From an uncultured Phascolarctobacterium sp. (GTDB lineage Bacteria; Bacillota; Negativicutes; Acidaminococcales; Acidaminococcaceae), in the NCBI GenBank assembly GCA_905200645.1, contig CAJKLD010000020.1, forward strand, positions 1 to 49,500: DNA of 49,500 nucleotides, given 5' to 3'. The notes beneath the pieces are model-generated. The model was not told the DNA's origin and ran no database searches. It saw only the letters and a program-made list of their open reading frames with translations. Made by a program: the position numbers and the translations under genes. This document shows positions 7,372 through 14,951 of the stretch, piece after piece. Positions within the stretch are counted from its first letter, which is position 1, and the number at the start of each line of letters is the position of its first letter.

Positions 7372-8055
7372 TTATTCATACAAGCTCTGCAAAAGCTGTA
7401 CGTCAATATTTAATTCCTTAGCGTTTGCTTTTACTTCGGCGATAACGGGTACGCCGGTAATAGCTTCTATCATTTTTTTATTATCCACATGCATAAAATC
7501 GCTGCCGTCGTAATTATTCAAAATAATGCCGCGCACAGGAATAGCGTGCCGCTGCAGATAATAAACGGTTAATGCGCAGGCGTTGATTGAGCCCAGCGCC
7601 GCGTTGGAAATAACCAGCGTACCCAAGCCCAGCCTTTTAATAATATCCTCCAGCAAAATTTTTTGCCCGTCCCAGCGAATCGGACAGATAATGCCGCCGC
7701 TGCCCTCCATGGTAACATAATCGTATTTGGCGCAGGCCGCCTGAAAATCTGCCGCCACCTTGTCCAAATTCACAGGATTGCCTTCATGCAGCGCGGCCAA
7801 ATGAGGCGAAACAGCTTCTTTATAAATGTAAGAAACTAAATTTCCCGGTTGCTCGGGAATGTTGGCGATTTGCGCCACGTAAACGGCGTCGCCCGGCATC
7901 CAGGAACCGTCCGGCTGTAATTCCGCGCCGCTTAAAGCAGCTTTGTAGTAGCCTGCATTAAGACCGGCGTCGCGCAGTTTTTTGACCACAAGCCCCGTGA
8001 CGAAGGTTTTGCCAATATCAGTACCTGTGGCAGTAATAAAAATTCCTTTACTCAT
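7372..8055 (-). CDS. bioD: Dethiobiotin synthetase
   Basis: BioD closes the ureido ring of dethiobiotin from diaminopelargonate, CO2 and ATP. The 227-residue protein has the P-loop TATGTDIGKTFVTG at residues 8-21, the catalytic region YYKAALSG and the MEGSGGIICP segment typical of the family. The ATG at 8055 follows AGAAGGTGAG. It is the first enzyme gene of the leftward biotin operon. A 140-base leader containing a possible 22-codon reading frame separates it from the BirA-controlled promoter. No bioB is in the window, so the last biotin step must be encoded elsewhere. Confidence 0.95.
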   Translation of the reverse strand: MSKGIFITATGTDIGKTFVTGLVVKKLRDAGLNAGYYKAALSGAELQPDGSWMPGDAVYVAQIANIPEQPGNLVSYIYKEAVSPHLAALHEGNPVNLDKVAADFQAACAKYDYVTMEGSGGIICPIRWDGQKILLEDIIKRLGLGTLVISNAALGSINACALTVYYLQRHAIPVRGIILNNYDGSDFMHVDNKKMIEAITGVPVIAEVKANAKELNIDVQLLQSLYE

Positions 8056-8100
8056 CTTCTCACCTTCTATTTGCTCTTAACAGAGGAATAAGCTTTTTAC

Positions 8101-8169
8101 CTAACAGCGCGGCAAAAATACCAGTTCACGGGTTTTGCTGCGAGAACTTACTTCATATGACTTTATCAC
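8101..8169 (-). CDS. Possible 22-aa leader peptide of the biotin operon
   Basis: A GTG at 8169 is preceded at proper spacing by TTGGAGTGG and opens a 22-codon frame ending in TAG at 8101. The product begins MIKSYEV and ends LVFLPRC. It lies between the bioD promoter and bioD, and its ribosome-binding site lies inside the downstream BirA operator. It could be a leader peptide, a small protein or chance; the good ribosome-binding site is the main support. Confidence 0.35.
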   Translation of the reverse strand: MIKSYEVSSRSKTRELVFLPRC

Positions 8170-8196
8170 GTAAACCACTCCAATAATTTTGTTAAC
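8170..8196 (-). promoter_or_regulatory. BirA-type operator at the bioD transcription start
   Basis: On the minus strand GTTAACA and GGTTTAC are separated by 13 bases. The site covers the predicted transcription start, just downstream of the -10 element. Confidence 0.7.
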
Positions 8197-8200
8197 GTAA

Positions 8201-8229
8201 ATTATAGACCTTAAACCGTTATAAGTCAA
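8201..8229 (-). promoter_or_regulatory. Strong sigma-70-type promoter of the biotin operon
   Basis: TTGACT (8224-8229), a 17-base spacer and TATAAT (8201-8206) lie on the minus strand. One BirA-type operator overlaps the -35 and a second lies at the start site, so biotin-loaded BirA should block this promoter. Confidence 0.88.
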
Positions 8230-8251
8230 CCATAATTTATAATTGGTTAAC
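8225..8251 (-). promoter_or_regulatory. BirA-type operator overlapping the bioD -35 element
   Basis: GTTAACC, 13 bases, GGTTGAC on the minus strand: an almost perfect inverted repeat. It is the best of the three biotin operators. The T-rich flanks also fit the Bacillus consensus. Confidence 0.85.
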
Positions 8252-8284
8252 AATAAAAGAAAAGCTCTTTTATTTAGATAATGC

Positions 8285-8313
8285 TTGCCAATAAAGTGTT
8301 AATATGTTATCAT
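8285..8313 (+). promoter_or_regulatory. Promoter of the pantothenate operon
   Basis: TTGCCA (8285-8290), a 17-base spacer and TATCAT (8308-8313) lie on the + strand, back to back with the biotin promoter. Transcription should start near 8320. Confidence 0.7.
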
Positions 8314-8319
8314 AAGTGC

Positions 8320-8492
8320 GGAAATCAGGCTAAAGCGCAGTAGCACCTTGATGGTGAGCTGCAGCCAGAACAGCCGAAAAATTCCACAATAAATAATTTA
8401 GTAAAGTCAATACTCGCTTGGATCTATTAGACCGGGACGAAGACGCAAAATAGGCTTAGTATGCGCATTCCGGTTGGGAATGCGTTTTTTTA
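8320..8492 (+). ncRNA. Structured leader of the pantothenate operon (candidate riboswitch/attenuator)
   Basis: About 170 bases run from the predicted start site to a strong terminator hairpin and hold no credible coding frame. The first part folds as a nested stem at about 8332-8370: GGC/GCC outside, GCAG/CTGC in the middle and CACC-TTGAT-GGTG at the tip, with purine-rich internal loops. A second weaker stem, with a bulged A, forms around 8414-8434. The pan RNA motif, known upstream of panBCD operons in Firmicutes, is the first family to test, but I cannot confirm its consensus by eye. Confidence 0.55.
8464..8491 (+). terminator. Leader terminator before panG
   Basis: CGCATTCC and GGAATGCG form a perfect 8-bp stem around five bases and are followed by seven T residues. 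It precedes the panG start by about 70 bases and so can attenuate the operon. Confidence 0.88.
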
Positions 8493-8560
8493 TTATGCAG
8501 GAGCATTTGCTGTTCTTGAACATGCGTCTCCCAAAGGTCAGAAAGGAGAGCAAAACAGCT

Positions 8561-9412
8561 ATGAGAATCGGTATTATCGGCGGCGGTAAGGTAGGAACCT
8601 GTTTAGCAGGCTATCTTAAACCTTATTTGGCAGGCATCACCGCCAATTCTGAAACACATTCCCGTCAGCTGGCAACTGCTTTTAGCACAGAATATTGTAC
8701 CAACGTTCAGCTTGTACAAAATGCGGACGTACTGCTTGTAACTGTGCCAGACCGTTTAATCAGCGCTGTAAGCGAAAATTTGGCGCAAGAAGCTGACGTA
8801 AACGGCAAAATTTTTCTGCATTGCAGCGGATCCTTAGGCTTAGAAGTCTTAACAGATTTAGCAGCAAAAGGCGCGCATGCCGGCAGCCTGCATCCTCTGC
8901 AAAGCTTTGCCGGCGGCAAAACTAATTTGCAGGGCGTGTATATGGCAGTGGACGGCGACGAGCAAGCTAAAAAAGCGGCAGAAAAAATTGCGGCGCTGCT
9001 TGGCGGTCACCCATTCCACGTTCCGGCAGCAGAACGCGCCGCTTATCACGCGGCGGCCTGCATCTGCTCCAATTACGCGGTAACGGTGGAAGCCTTAGCG
9101 CAAAGCCTTATGAGACGCTGGCTGGGCGACGAGCAGGCGGCATGGCAGGCGCTTTTGCCCTTGTTTAACGGCACAGCTTATAATCTGCACAACACCAAAT
9201 CTCCTCGTACTGTTTTAACAGGCCCTATCGCCCGCGGCGACGCTAATACGGTCGCCAAACATTTGGCAGTGCTCCCTGCGGAGCTTACGGACGTCTATTG
9301 CTCTCTGGGGCTGGCTACAACAGAGCTGGCTTTGACCAATGGCACTATTGACAACGCGGCAGCGCAAAATTTAACACGACTGTTGCAGCAAAAGAAATTG
9401 TCGGAGGTATGA
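8561..9412 (+). CDS. panG: DUF2520/Rossmann protein, probable ketopantoate reductase PanG
   Basis: The 283-residue protein starts with a dinucleotide-binding motif (MRIGIIGGGKVGTCLAGYL) and continues with VLLVTVPDRLI, FLHCSGSLG and the family signature GSLHPLQSFAG near residue 108. The C-terminal helical half (AAYHAAACICSNYAVTVEAL) fits DUF2520. PanG was described as an alternative ketopantoate reductase in bacteria lacking PanE, and its place directly before panBCD supports that role: ketopantoate to pantoate with a nicotinamide cofactor. The ATG at 8561 follows GAAAGGAGAG. A longer frame would start inside the leader terminator and is rejected. panB follows after three bases. Confidence 0.82.
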   Translation: MRIGIIGGGKVGTCLAGYLKPYLAGITANSETHSRQLATAFSTEYCTNVQLVQNADVLLVTVPDRLISAVSENLAQEADVNGKIFLHCSGSLGLEVLTDLAAKGAHAGSLHPLQSFAGGKTNLQGVYMAVDGDEQAKKAAEKIAALLGGHPFHVPAAERAAYHAAACICSNYAVTVEALAQSLMRRWLGDEQAAWQALLPLFNGTAYNLHNTKSPRTVLTGPIARGDANTVAKHLAVLPAELTDVYCSLGLATTELALTNGTIDNAAAQNLTRLLQQKKLSEV

Positions 9413-9415
9413 ACA

Positions 9416-10255
9416 ATGGCAGCAAAAAATGTTACTGTAGCAACTATTAAAGAAATGAAACAAAAAGGCGAACCAATCGTTATGATTACTGCCTATGACG
9501 TAGCTATGGCACGCAATGTTAACGAAGCAGGCGTAGACATGATTTTAGTAGGCGATTCTTTGGGCAATGTAGTTTTAGGATATAACTCCACTGTTCCGGT
9601 AACCATGGACGAAATGATTCACCACACTAAAGCCGTTATGCGCGGCAACAGCACGGCTTTAGTAGTCGGGGATATGCCTTTTATGAGCTACCAGGCCAGC
9701 GACATCGACGCTATGTATAACGCGGCCCGCTTTTTAAAAGAAACAGGCTGCACCGCAGTCAAGCTGGAGGGCGGCGCAGAGGTTGCTCCTCTAGTAAAAA
9801 AATTAACCGCTGCCGGTATTCCCGTCTGCGCTCACATTGGTCTCACTCCCCAATCCGTAAATCAGCTGGGAGGTTTTAAAGTGCAGGGCAAGGATATCGA
9901 AGCGGCGCAAAAAATGATTGAGGATGCCAAAGCTTTAGAAGCTGCCGGCGCTTTCGCCTGCGTTTTAGAATGCGTACCCGCAAAATTAGCCGCCAAAGTT
10001 ACTGCGGAATTAAAAACTATGGCCACCATCGGCATTGGCGCCGGTAACGGCTGCGACGGCCAGGTATTGGTCTGCAACGACCTTTTAGGCGTTTCCAATG
10101 GTTTCTGCCCTAAATTTGTGAAAAAGTATGCCAATCTCCACGACGTTACCGTGGAAGCGGTTAAAGCTTATATTGCCGAATGTAAAAACAGAAGCTTCCC
10201 GGCTCCCGAGCATACTTTTAAAATAGATGATGCTGTTTTAGAAAAGCTTTATTAA
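9416..10255 (+). CDS. panB: 3-methyl-2-oxobutanoate hydroxymethyltransferase
   Basis: PanB makes ketopantoate from alpha-ketoisovalerate and 5,10-methylene-tetrahydrofolate, the first committed step to pantothenate. The 279-residue length is usual. Diagnostic segments are MITAYDVAMARNVNEAGVD, the metal-binding VGDSLGNVVLGY, GDMPFMSYQ, AVKLEGG, AHIGLTPQSVNQLGG and IGIGAGNGCDGQVLV. The start lies three bases after panG, with GGAGG inside the end of panG serving as ribosome-binding site. It is the second gene of panG-B-C-D. Confidence 0.97.
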   Translation: MAAKNVTVATIKEMKQKGEPIVMITAYDVAMARNVNEAGVDMILVGDSLGNVVLGYNSTVPVTMDEMIHHTKAVMRGNSTALVVGDMPFMSYQASDIDAMYNAARFLKETGCTAVKLEGGAEVAPLVKKLTAAGIPVCAHIGLTPQSVNQLGGFKVQGKDIEAAQKMIEDAKALEAAGAFACVLECVPAKLAAKVTAELKTMATIGIGAGNGCDGQVLVCNDLLGVSNGFCPKFVKKYANLHDVTVEAVKAYIAECKNRSFPAPEHTFKIDDAVLEKLY

Positions 10256-10283
10256 GTTATTTTCAAAGCGAGGTAAAAGTAAA

Positions 10284-11138
10284 ATGAAATTAGTTCACAC
10301 TGTCGCAGAGCTGCGCGAAGAAGTTGCCGCAGCTAAAGCTCAAGGTTTAACCATCGGTCTCGTTCCTACGATGGGCGCTTTGCACGAGGGTCACGCTTCT
10401 TTAATCAGCGCTGCCAATCGCGAGAATGACTTTGTAGTAGTCAGCGTTTTTGTCAACCCCACCCAATTCGGCCCTAACGAAGATTTGGACGCTTATCCGC
10501 GCACTTTAGAAGCCGACTGCAAATTAGCCGAAAAAATGGGCGCCAATGTAGTATTCGCTCCTTCTCCCAAAGAAATGTATCCCAGCGAAGACGCAACTTG
10601 GGTAGAAGTTACGGGCGAAATTACCAAAGTGCTGTGCGGGCGCACCCGTCCTATCCATTTCCGCGGCGTAACCACCGTAGTTACCAAATTATTTAATTTA
10701 GCTCAGCCCGACCGCGCATATTTCGGTCAAAAAGACGCGCAGCAAGTAGAAGTTTTAAAACGCATGGTGAAAGATTTATTCTTTAATCTGCAATTACGCG
10801 TTATGCCTATCGTGCGCGAAGCCGACGGCTTGGCCAAAAGCTCCCGAAATACTTATTTGAGCGCCGAAGAACATACCGCCGCTTTAGTATTAAGCCACAG
10901 CCTGAAAGCTGCCCAAGCTTTATATGAAGCAGGCGAGCGCGACGCAGCCAAAATTACCGCTGCCGTAACCGCTGATATTCAAAAAGAACCCATGTCCAAT
11001 ATTGATTATGTAGAAATTTACGCTCTGCCGGAATTAAAACCGGTAACATCCCCCTTGAGCGGCAGCAATCTGTTGGCCGTAGCCGTAAAATTTGGCACTA
11101 CCCGCCTGATTGATAATATTGTTTTGGAGGAAAAATAA
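10284..11138 (+). CDS. panC: Pantoate-beta-alanine ligase
   Basis: PanC joins pantoate and beta-alanine with ATP to give pantothenate, through a pantoyl-adenylate. The 284-residue protein has the nucleotidyltransferase signature PTMGALHEGHASLI near residues 28-41, FVNPTQFGPNEDL, YFGQKDAQQ and the second signature KSSRNTYLSAEE. The ATG at 10284 has AAGCGAGG upstream. The TAA stop overlaps the panD ATG by one base, so translation is likely coupled. Confidence 0.97.
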   Translation: MKLVHTVAELREEVAAAKAQGLTIGLVPTMGALHEGHASLISAANRENDFVVVSVFVNPTQFGPNEDLDAYPRTLEADCKLAEKMGANVVFAPSPKEMYPSEDATWVEVTGEITKVLCGRTRPIHFRGVTTVVTKLFNLAQPDRAYFGQKDAQQVEVLKRMVKDLFFNLQLRVMPIVREADGLAKSSRNTYLSAEEHTAALVLSHSLKAAQALYEAGERDAAKITAAVTADIQKEPMSNIDYVEIYALPELKPVTSPLSGSNLLAVAVKFGTTRLIDNIVLEEK

Positions 11139-11521
11139 TGCTTTATAATATGTTTCACGGTAAAATCCACCGCGCCACCGTCACCGAAGCTAATTTAGAA
11201 TACATGGGTAGCATCACCATTGACAGCCATCTTTTGGAGCTGTCCGGTATTCTTCCCGGCGAACGCGTACAGATTGTAGACAACAACAACGGCAACCGTT
11301 TGGAAACCTACGTTATTGCCGGAGAATACGACAGCGGCGTAATCTGCCTGAACGGTGCGGCTGCCCGCAAAGTTTTAGTCGGCGATACGGTTATCATTAT
11401 CGGCTATGCTATGATGGACGAAAAAGAAGCCAAAACTTTTGAGCCTAAAGTCGTTATGGTCGACGAAAAAAATCGTCCGCTCAACGTCCGCGGCACCGAA
11501 AAAGAACGCGAAATTGGCTAA
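11138..11521 (+). CDS. panD: Aspartate 1-decarboxylase precursor
   Basis: PanD makes beta-alanine from aspartate for PanC. It is a pyruvoyl enzyme that cleaves itself between Gly24 and Ser25. That site is visible as YMGSITIDSHLLE, with Ser25 becoming the pyruvoyl group. Lys9 (MFHGKIHRA), Tyr58 in the active-site segment and NGAAARKVLVGD are as expected. The 127-residue length is usual. It is the last gene of the operon, so cytosolic supply of both PanC substrates is encoded together. Confidence 0.97.
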   Translation: MLYNMFHGKIHRATVTEANLEYMGSITIDSHLLELSGILPGERVQIVDNNNGNRLETYVIAGEYDSGVICLNGAAARKVLVGDTVIIIGYAMMDEKEAKTFEPKVVMVDEKNRPLNVRGTEKEREIG

Positions 11522-11546
11522 GGATAATTTTAGCTGAATAAAAATA

Positions 11547-11593
11547 AACAGGTCAGAATATCATCACTAAAGATAATATTCTGACCTGTTTTT
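11547..11593. terminator. Bidirectional terminator after panD
   Basis: Fifteen-base arms beginning AACAGGTCAGAATAT pair perfectly across a short loop, with T-rich tracts on both sides. It ends the pan operon and the convergent tautomerase gene. Confidence 0.9.
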
Positions 11594-11615
11594 ATTTTGC
11601 AAAACGAAAATAAAT

Positions 11616-11822
11616 TTATTTTTTCTGCTTGCGGATTTCAGTTACCGTCACGCCGCCAATTCCCCAGTTATCCGTATCTACTTCATCAATAACCACTACC
11701 GTAGTAGCTTTATTTTTTCCTAAAACATCATGGAGCAGATTGGTTGCGCCTTCAATGAGCTGACGCTTTTGTTCCGGCGTAACATTGCCTTCGCGGGTAA
11801 TTTTAATATTTACATAAGGCAT
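11616..11822 (-). CDS. 4-oxalocrotonate tautomerase family protein
   Basis: This 68-residue protein starts MPYVNIKITREG, which places the catalytic proline of the family directly after the cleaved methionine. The rest (VTPEQKRQLIEGATNLL then TTVVVIDEVDTDNWGIGGV) fits the beta-alpha-beta subunit that assembles into hexamers or dimers. The family catalyses keto-enol tautomerisation; the true substrate cannot be told from sequence, and no aromatic-degradation genes are nearby. The ATG at 11822 has a strong AAGGAGG. Confidence 0.9.
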   Translation of the reverse strand: MPYVNIKITREGNVTPEQKRQLIEGATNLLHDVLGKNKATTVVVIDEVDTDNWGIGGVTVTEIRKQKK

Positions 11823-11864
11823 GGCCGCACCTCCTTAAAATTTTTTTAATAACAGCTTTGGACA

Positions 11865-12758
11865 TTATTCAGCTAACGCAAAGCTGTCCAGCGATTGCAG
11901 CGCTTGCGGCAGATAGGTTTTCAGCGACGCTTTAGGCAATACATATAAAAGCCGGTAGGCTTTGCCGCTTTGCTCGGTACCCGCCTCAAGCAGCAGCTTT
12001 TCGCCGTAAAAATCAACGTGCTTGCTCAAGCAGCAGTCCCAAATAAAATTTACGCCGTGCTGCCAGCGCAGCAATACCTTTTTGCCCTCGCCTGCGTAAT
12101 CAGGCAGATAATTTTTATTATCGTTAGTATCTGCCGCTAAGGTAGTTGCAGCACACAGCAAATTATTATCGGCTATGCGCGTGAGCATTATATCCTTAAC
12201 TCCCGGTAAATCTGCCAGCGGGTCTGCGCCAAAAGCTTTAGGCAGCAATAAACTATAGCCGCCGGCAACCGAACTTACGCTCACAAAATCACCGGCCTGC
12301 GGCATGCGCATATACGCTTTAGGCAGCGGCGGATTTTTTACCAGCCGGCGCTTAGGCTTGGGCTTTGCGTTGACAGGCACGTTGCTTACTTTGGGCGGCG
12401 TTGTTACGCTCGCTGCCGCCGCATTTTCAGCAGCTATTTCCACCGTATTTTCAGCGGCTTTTTGCTGCGGCTCTTCAACTTTTACCGTAGCTTCCGCCAC
12501 AAAAGCTTCTGCTTTTTCTTTGGCTTGCTCCGGCGTGGTCGGCACAGCAGCGCGTCCGGTTTTATCTTCCACTGTTATATGCGGCGCCGGTTTTGGCGCG
12601 GTGCTTTTATGGGGGTTGGTAGATACGTCAGGCTGTTTTTGATAATCCTGCCACACTTGGTCGGGCGTAGCCGCCCAAGCTGTGCCAAAATTTTCCGGCA
12701 CAGCGCCCAGCAGACAGGCGCAGCTAAGCAGCAGCGCCAAAAACTTTACAGTTTTCAT
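11865..12758 (-). CDS. Secreted protein with proline/alanine-rich linker, function unknown
   Basis: The 297-residue product begins with a signal peptide (MKTVKFLALLLSCACLLGAV, predicted cleavage after AWA near residue 30). A low-complexity region of Ala, Pro, Lys and Glu (about 35-145) follows, then a folded domain from about 155 (MPQAGDFVSVSSVAGGYSL to SLDSFALAE). The linker suggests spanning the periplasm or cell wall. I do not recognise the C-terminal domain. Its ATG overlaps the stop of the HD-domain gene by four bases (ATGA), so it is the last gene of the Rrf2-cysK-HD operon. Confidence 0.75.
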   Translation of the reverse strand: MKTVKFLALLLSCACLLGAVPENFGTAWAATPDQVWQDYQKQPDVSTNPHKSTAPKPAPHITVEDKTGRAAVPTTPEQAKEKAEAFVAEATVKVEEPQQKAAENTVEIAAENAAAASVTTPPKVSNVPVNAKPKPKRRLVKNPPLPKAYMRMPQAGDFVSVSSVAGGYSLLLPKAFGADPLADLPGVKDIMLTRIADNNLLCAATTLAADTNDNKNYLPDYAGEGKKVLLRWQHGVNFIWDCCLSKHVDFYGEKLLLEAGTEQSGKAYRLLYVLPKASLKTYLPQALQSLDSFALAE

Positions 12759-13333
12759 AAAGCTTCGCAGGCGGCGTTGATTGCTTCTTCGTCAGCGCGC
12801 ATAGCCGCCATAGTTTTTTCCAGCAGCTCGTCCAGCTCCCAGCCTAAATTTTCTGCGCCCAGCTTAATCACGTCGCGGCTGCAGCCGGCAGCAAATTTTT
12901 TATCCTTAAATTTCTTTTTTAAAGATTTAAGCTCCATGTCCTGCACGCTTTTAGACGGACGCATAAGCGCAGCGGCGCCGATAAGTCCGGAAAGCTCGTC
13001 AATGGCAAACATCACCTTTTCCATTTGGTGTTCCGGCTTATATTGGGTGCCTGTCATACCCCAGCCGTGACTGGCAGTAGAACGGATAATATTTTCATCT
13101 ACGCCGTGTGCGCGCATCAGCTCCTGCGATTTTACGCAATGCTCTTCGGGATACTGCTCAAAATCAAGATCGTGCAGCAGACCGACAATTCCCCAATAGT
13201 CAATTTCGTTTTCATATCCTAAATCCTTGGCAAAATAACGCATGATGCCCTCTACGGTCAGAGCGTGGCGCAGATGAAAGGACTCCTTATTATATTCTGT
13301 CAATAAATTCCATGCTTCTTCTCTTGTCATCAT
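12755..13333 (-). CDS. HD-domain hydrolase
   Basis: This 192-residue protein has the HD metal-binding pattern: H near residue 23 (FHLRHALTVEGIM), the doublet in GLLHDLDFEQYPEEH, and HG with a downstream D (STASHGWG; FAIDELSGLI). HD proteins of this type act as phosphohydrolases on nucleotides or related phosphates; the substrate is not evident. The frame extends to 13369, but the ATG at 13333 is chosen because GGAGGGAG lies at good distance and MTREEAW matches family starts. It follows cysK after 42 bases. Confidence 0.85.
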   Translation of the reverse strand: MMTREEAWNLLTEYNKESFHLRHALTVEGIMRYFAKDLGYENEIDYWGIVGLLHDLDFEQYPEEHCVKSQELMRAHGVDENIIRSTASHGWGMTGTQYKPEHQMEKVMFAIDELSGLIGAAALMRPSKSVQDMELKSLKKKFKDKKFAAGCSRDVIKLGAENLGWELDELLEKTMAAMRADEEAINAACEAL

Positions 13334-13375
13334 TTTAATCGTACTCCCTCCGAAAAATTTTACCGTCAAAAACTT

Positions 13376-14308
13376 TTATTCAGCAATAAATCCCGGCGTA
13401 GATAAATAGCGTTCGCCTGTATCTGGCAGCAAGACTACGATAATTTTACCGGCGAATTCCTGTCTCTGCGCCAACAACGTAGCCGCATAAACCGCTGCGC
13501 CGCTGGAAATACCTACTAAAAGTCCCTCGTGCTTAACTAAAAGCCGGCAGGTTTTGTAGGAATTTTCCGCGTCAATATCTAAAACCTCGTCCACAACAGC
13601 GGCGTCATAATTAGCGGGAATAAAATTCGCGCCAATTCCCTGCAGCTTATGCGGAGCGGCCTGTCCGCCGTTCAAAACCGGCGAAGCGTCCGGCTCAACG
13701 GCGAAAACCTTAATAGCGGAATTTTTTTCTTTCAAATATTTTCCTGCTCCGCACAAGCTGCCGCCGGTGCCAACGCCTGCAACGTAAGCGTCAACCCTGC
13801 CGTCAGTATCGCGCCAAATTTCCGGGCCCGTTGTGCGGTAATGCGCCGCAAGCACTGAAGGATTATCGAATTGTCCGGGAATAAAAGAATGCGGAATACT
13901 TGCGGCAAGCTCGTCAGCCTTTGCAATCGCTCCCTGCATCCCCAAAGCGCCGGGCGTCAAAACAAGCTGCGCTCCGTAAGCGCGCAGCAGATTACGCCGT
14001 TCCAGGCTCATTGTATCAGGCATAGTCAAAATAGCCTTGTAACCCTTGACTGCGGCCACATACGCCAGACCAATGCCGGTGTTGCCGCTGGTCGGCTCGA
14101 TAATCGTACTGTCAGGATATAAAATTCCTTTATCCTCCGCATCCTTAAGCATAGCAAAAGCAATTCTATCCTTAGCGCTGCCTGCAGGATTAAAGCTCTC
14201 CAATTTAGCGATTATGGTCGCCTGCAAATTTAAAGCCTGCCGGTAATTTTTCAGCTCCAAAAGCGGCGTATTACCGATTAAATCAGTTAACTGCTGCGCT
14301 ATTTTCAT
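13376..14308 (-). CDS. cysK: Cysteine synthase A (O-acetylserine sulfhydrylase)
   Basis: CysK condenses O-acetylserine with sulfide to give cysteine, using PLP. The 310-residue protein has LIGNTPLLEL, the PLP lysine in FNPAGSAKDRIA (about K44), the substrate loop PTSGNTGIGLAY, the phosphate-binding GVGTGGSLCGAGKYL and the C-terminal ISSGAAVYAA and LLPDTGERYLST. Its ATG overlaps the stop of the Rrf2 regulator (ATGA), so the two are translationally coupled and cysK is likely under that regulator. Confidence 0.96.
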   Translation of the reverse strand: MKIAQQLTDLIGNTPLLELKNYRQALNLQATIIAKLESFNPAGSAKDRIAFAMLKDAEDKGILYPDSTIIEPTSGNTGIGLAYVAAVKGYKAILTMPDTMSLERRNLLRAYGAQLVLTPGALGMQGAIAKADELAASIPHSFIPGQFDNPSVLAAHYRTTGPEIWRDTDGRVDAYVAGVGTGGSLCGAGKYLKEKNSAIKVFAVEPDASPVLNGGQAAPHKLQGIGANFIPANYDAAVVDEVLDIDAENSYKTCRLLVKHEGLLVGISSGAAVYAATLLAQRQEFAGKIIVVLLPDTGERYLSTPGFIAE

Positions 14309-14754
14309 TTTACATCCATCTCCTTAAATTTTACGGCAGGATGACTGTCGCGATAATCATTGATAATATCTGCCAAAGATGTGTTGTCTACTACATCGTC
14401 AATGGCCGTTTGCAATTTTTTATACAAGCCAATAGTCAAACAGGATTCTATTTTTTCGCAGGGAGTTGCGCAGTCCAAGCAGGAAACCGGCGCCAGACTT
14501 CCCTCCACCAGCCGCAGAATTTCTCCTACGGTATATTCCTCCGGCCTGCGCCGCAGACGGTAGCCGCCCTGCGCGCCGCGGGCGCTGGCTACAAAGCCGC
14601 CCTTGCTCAGCTGGTGAATAATCTGCTCCAAATATTTATCCGAAATTTCCTGCCTTTGGGCGATTGCTTTCAAAGGAATAAAACCACCGTTGTCGTTCAT
14701 TGCCATATCCAGCATTAAACGCAGTGCATAGCGTCCTTTGGTAGAAATTTTCAT
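14305..14754 (-). CDS. Rrf2-family transcriptional regulator with Fe-S-type cysteines
   Basis: This 149-residue regulator has the Rrf2 winged helix: STKGRYALRLMLDMA, the recognition helix ISDKYLEQIIHQL, and GGFVASARGAQGGYRL. Cysteines 92, 95, 99 and 105 sit where IscR carries its cluster ligands, so a [2Fe-2S] cluster is plausible. CymR, the Rrf2 cysteine regulator of bacilli, lacks such a set. Coupling to cysK suggests control of cysteine synthesis. An in-frame GTG lies at 14763, but the ATG at 14754 is better spaced from AGAAAGG. The promoter region carries a tandem repeat that may be its own operator. Confidence 0.88.
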   Translation of the reverse strand: MKISTKGRYALRLMLDMAMNDNGGFIPLKAIAQRQEISDKYLEQIIHQLSKGGFVASARGAQGGYRLRRRPEEYTVGEILRLVEGSLAPVSCLDCATPCEKIESCLTIGLYKKLQTAIDDVVDNTSLADIINDYRDSHPAVKFKEMDVK

Positions 14755-14782
14755 ACCAGTCACAACCTTTCTTAACGCTTTT

Positions 14783-14811
14783 ATTTTACTATGAATTCAC
14801 TATGAATTCAA
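14783..14811 (-). promoter_or_regulatory. Promoter of the Rrf2-cysK operon
   Basis: TTGAAT (14806-14811), a 17-base spacer and TAAAAT (14783-14788) lie on the minus strand, about 30 bases before the regulator start. Confidence 0.7.
14789..14810 (-). repeat. Tandem 11-bp repeat in the promoter, likely Rrf2 operator
   Basis: TGAATTCATAG occurs twice without a gap, each copy holding the palindrome TGAATTCA. The two copies fill the spacer and touch the -35. The position fits autorepression by the Rrf2 protein. Confidence 0.6.
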
Positions 14812-14912
14812 CAGCTTATCCACACAGATGCGCCGCTGTTACATATAATTTACACTTCCGCCGGTAATTCATAAATAAATTTTATCCGGCACTGCCATTA
14901 TTTAAGAATTTG

Positions 14913-14921
14913 TGATAAAAT
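14913..14921 (+). promoter_or_regulatory. Extended -10 promoter
   Basis: TGA-TAAAAT (TAAAAT at 14916-14921) lies about 30 bases before the ATG at 14952, in the 15-base string AATTTGTGATAAAAT that also occurs before the gene at 42905. Confidence 0.5.
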
Positions 14922-14951
14922 ACCAATATACTACAATTTGGAGGCTGCAAA

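Noticed and set aside
12304..13070. Rightward open frames opposite the secreted-protein and HD genes
   Set aside because: They are low-complexity mirror frames of real leftward genes with clear ribosome sites, domains and a 4-base overlap.
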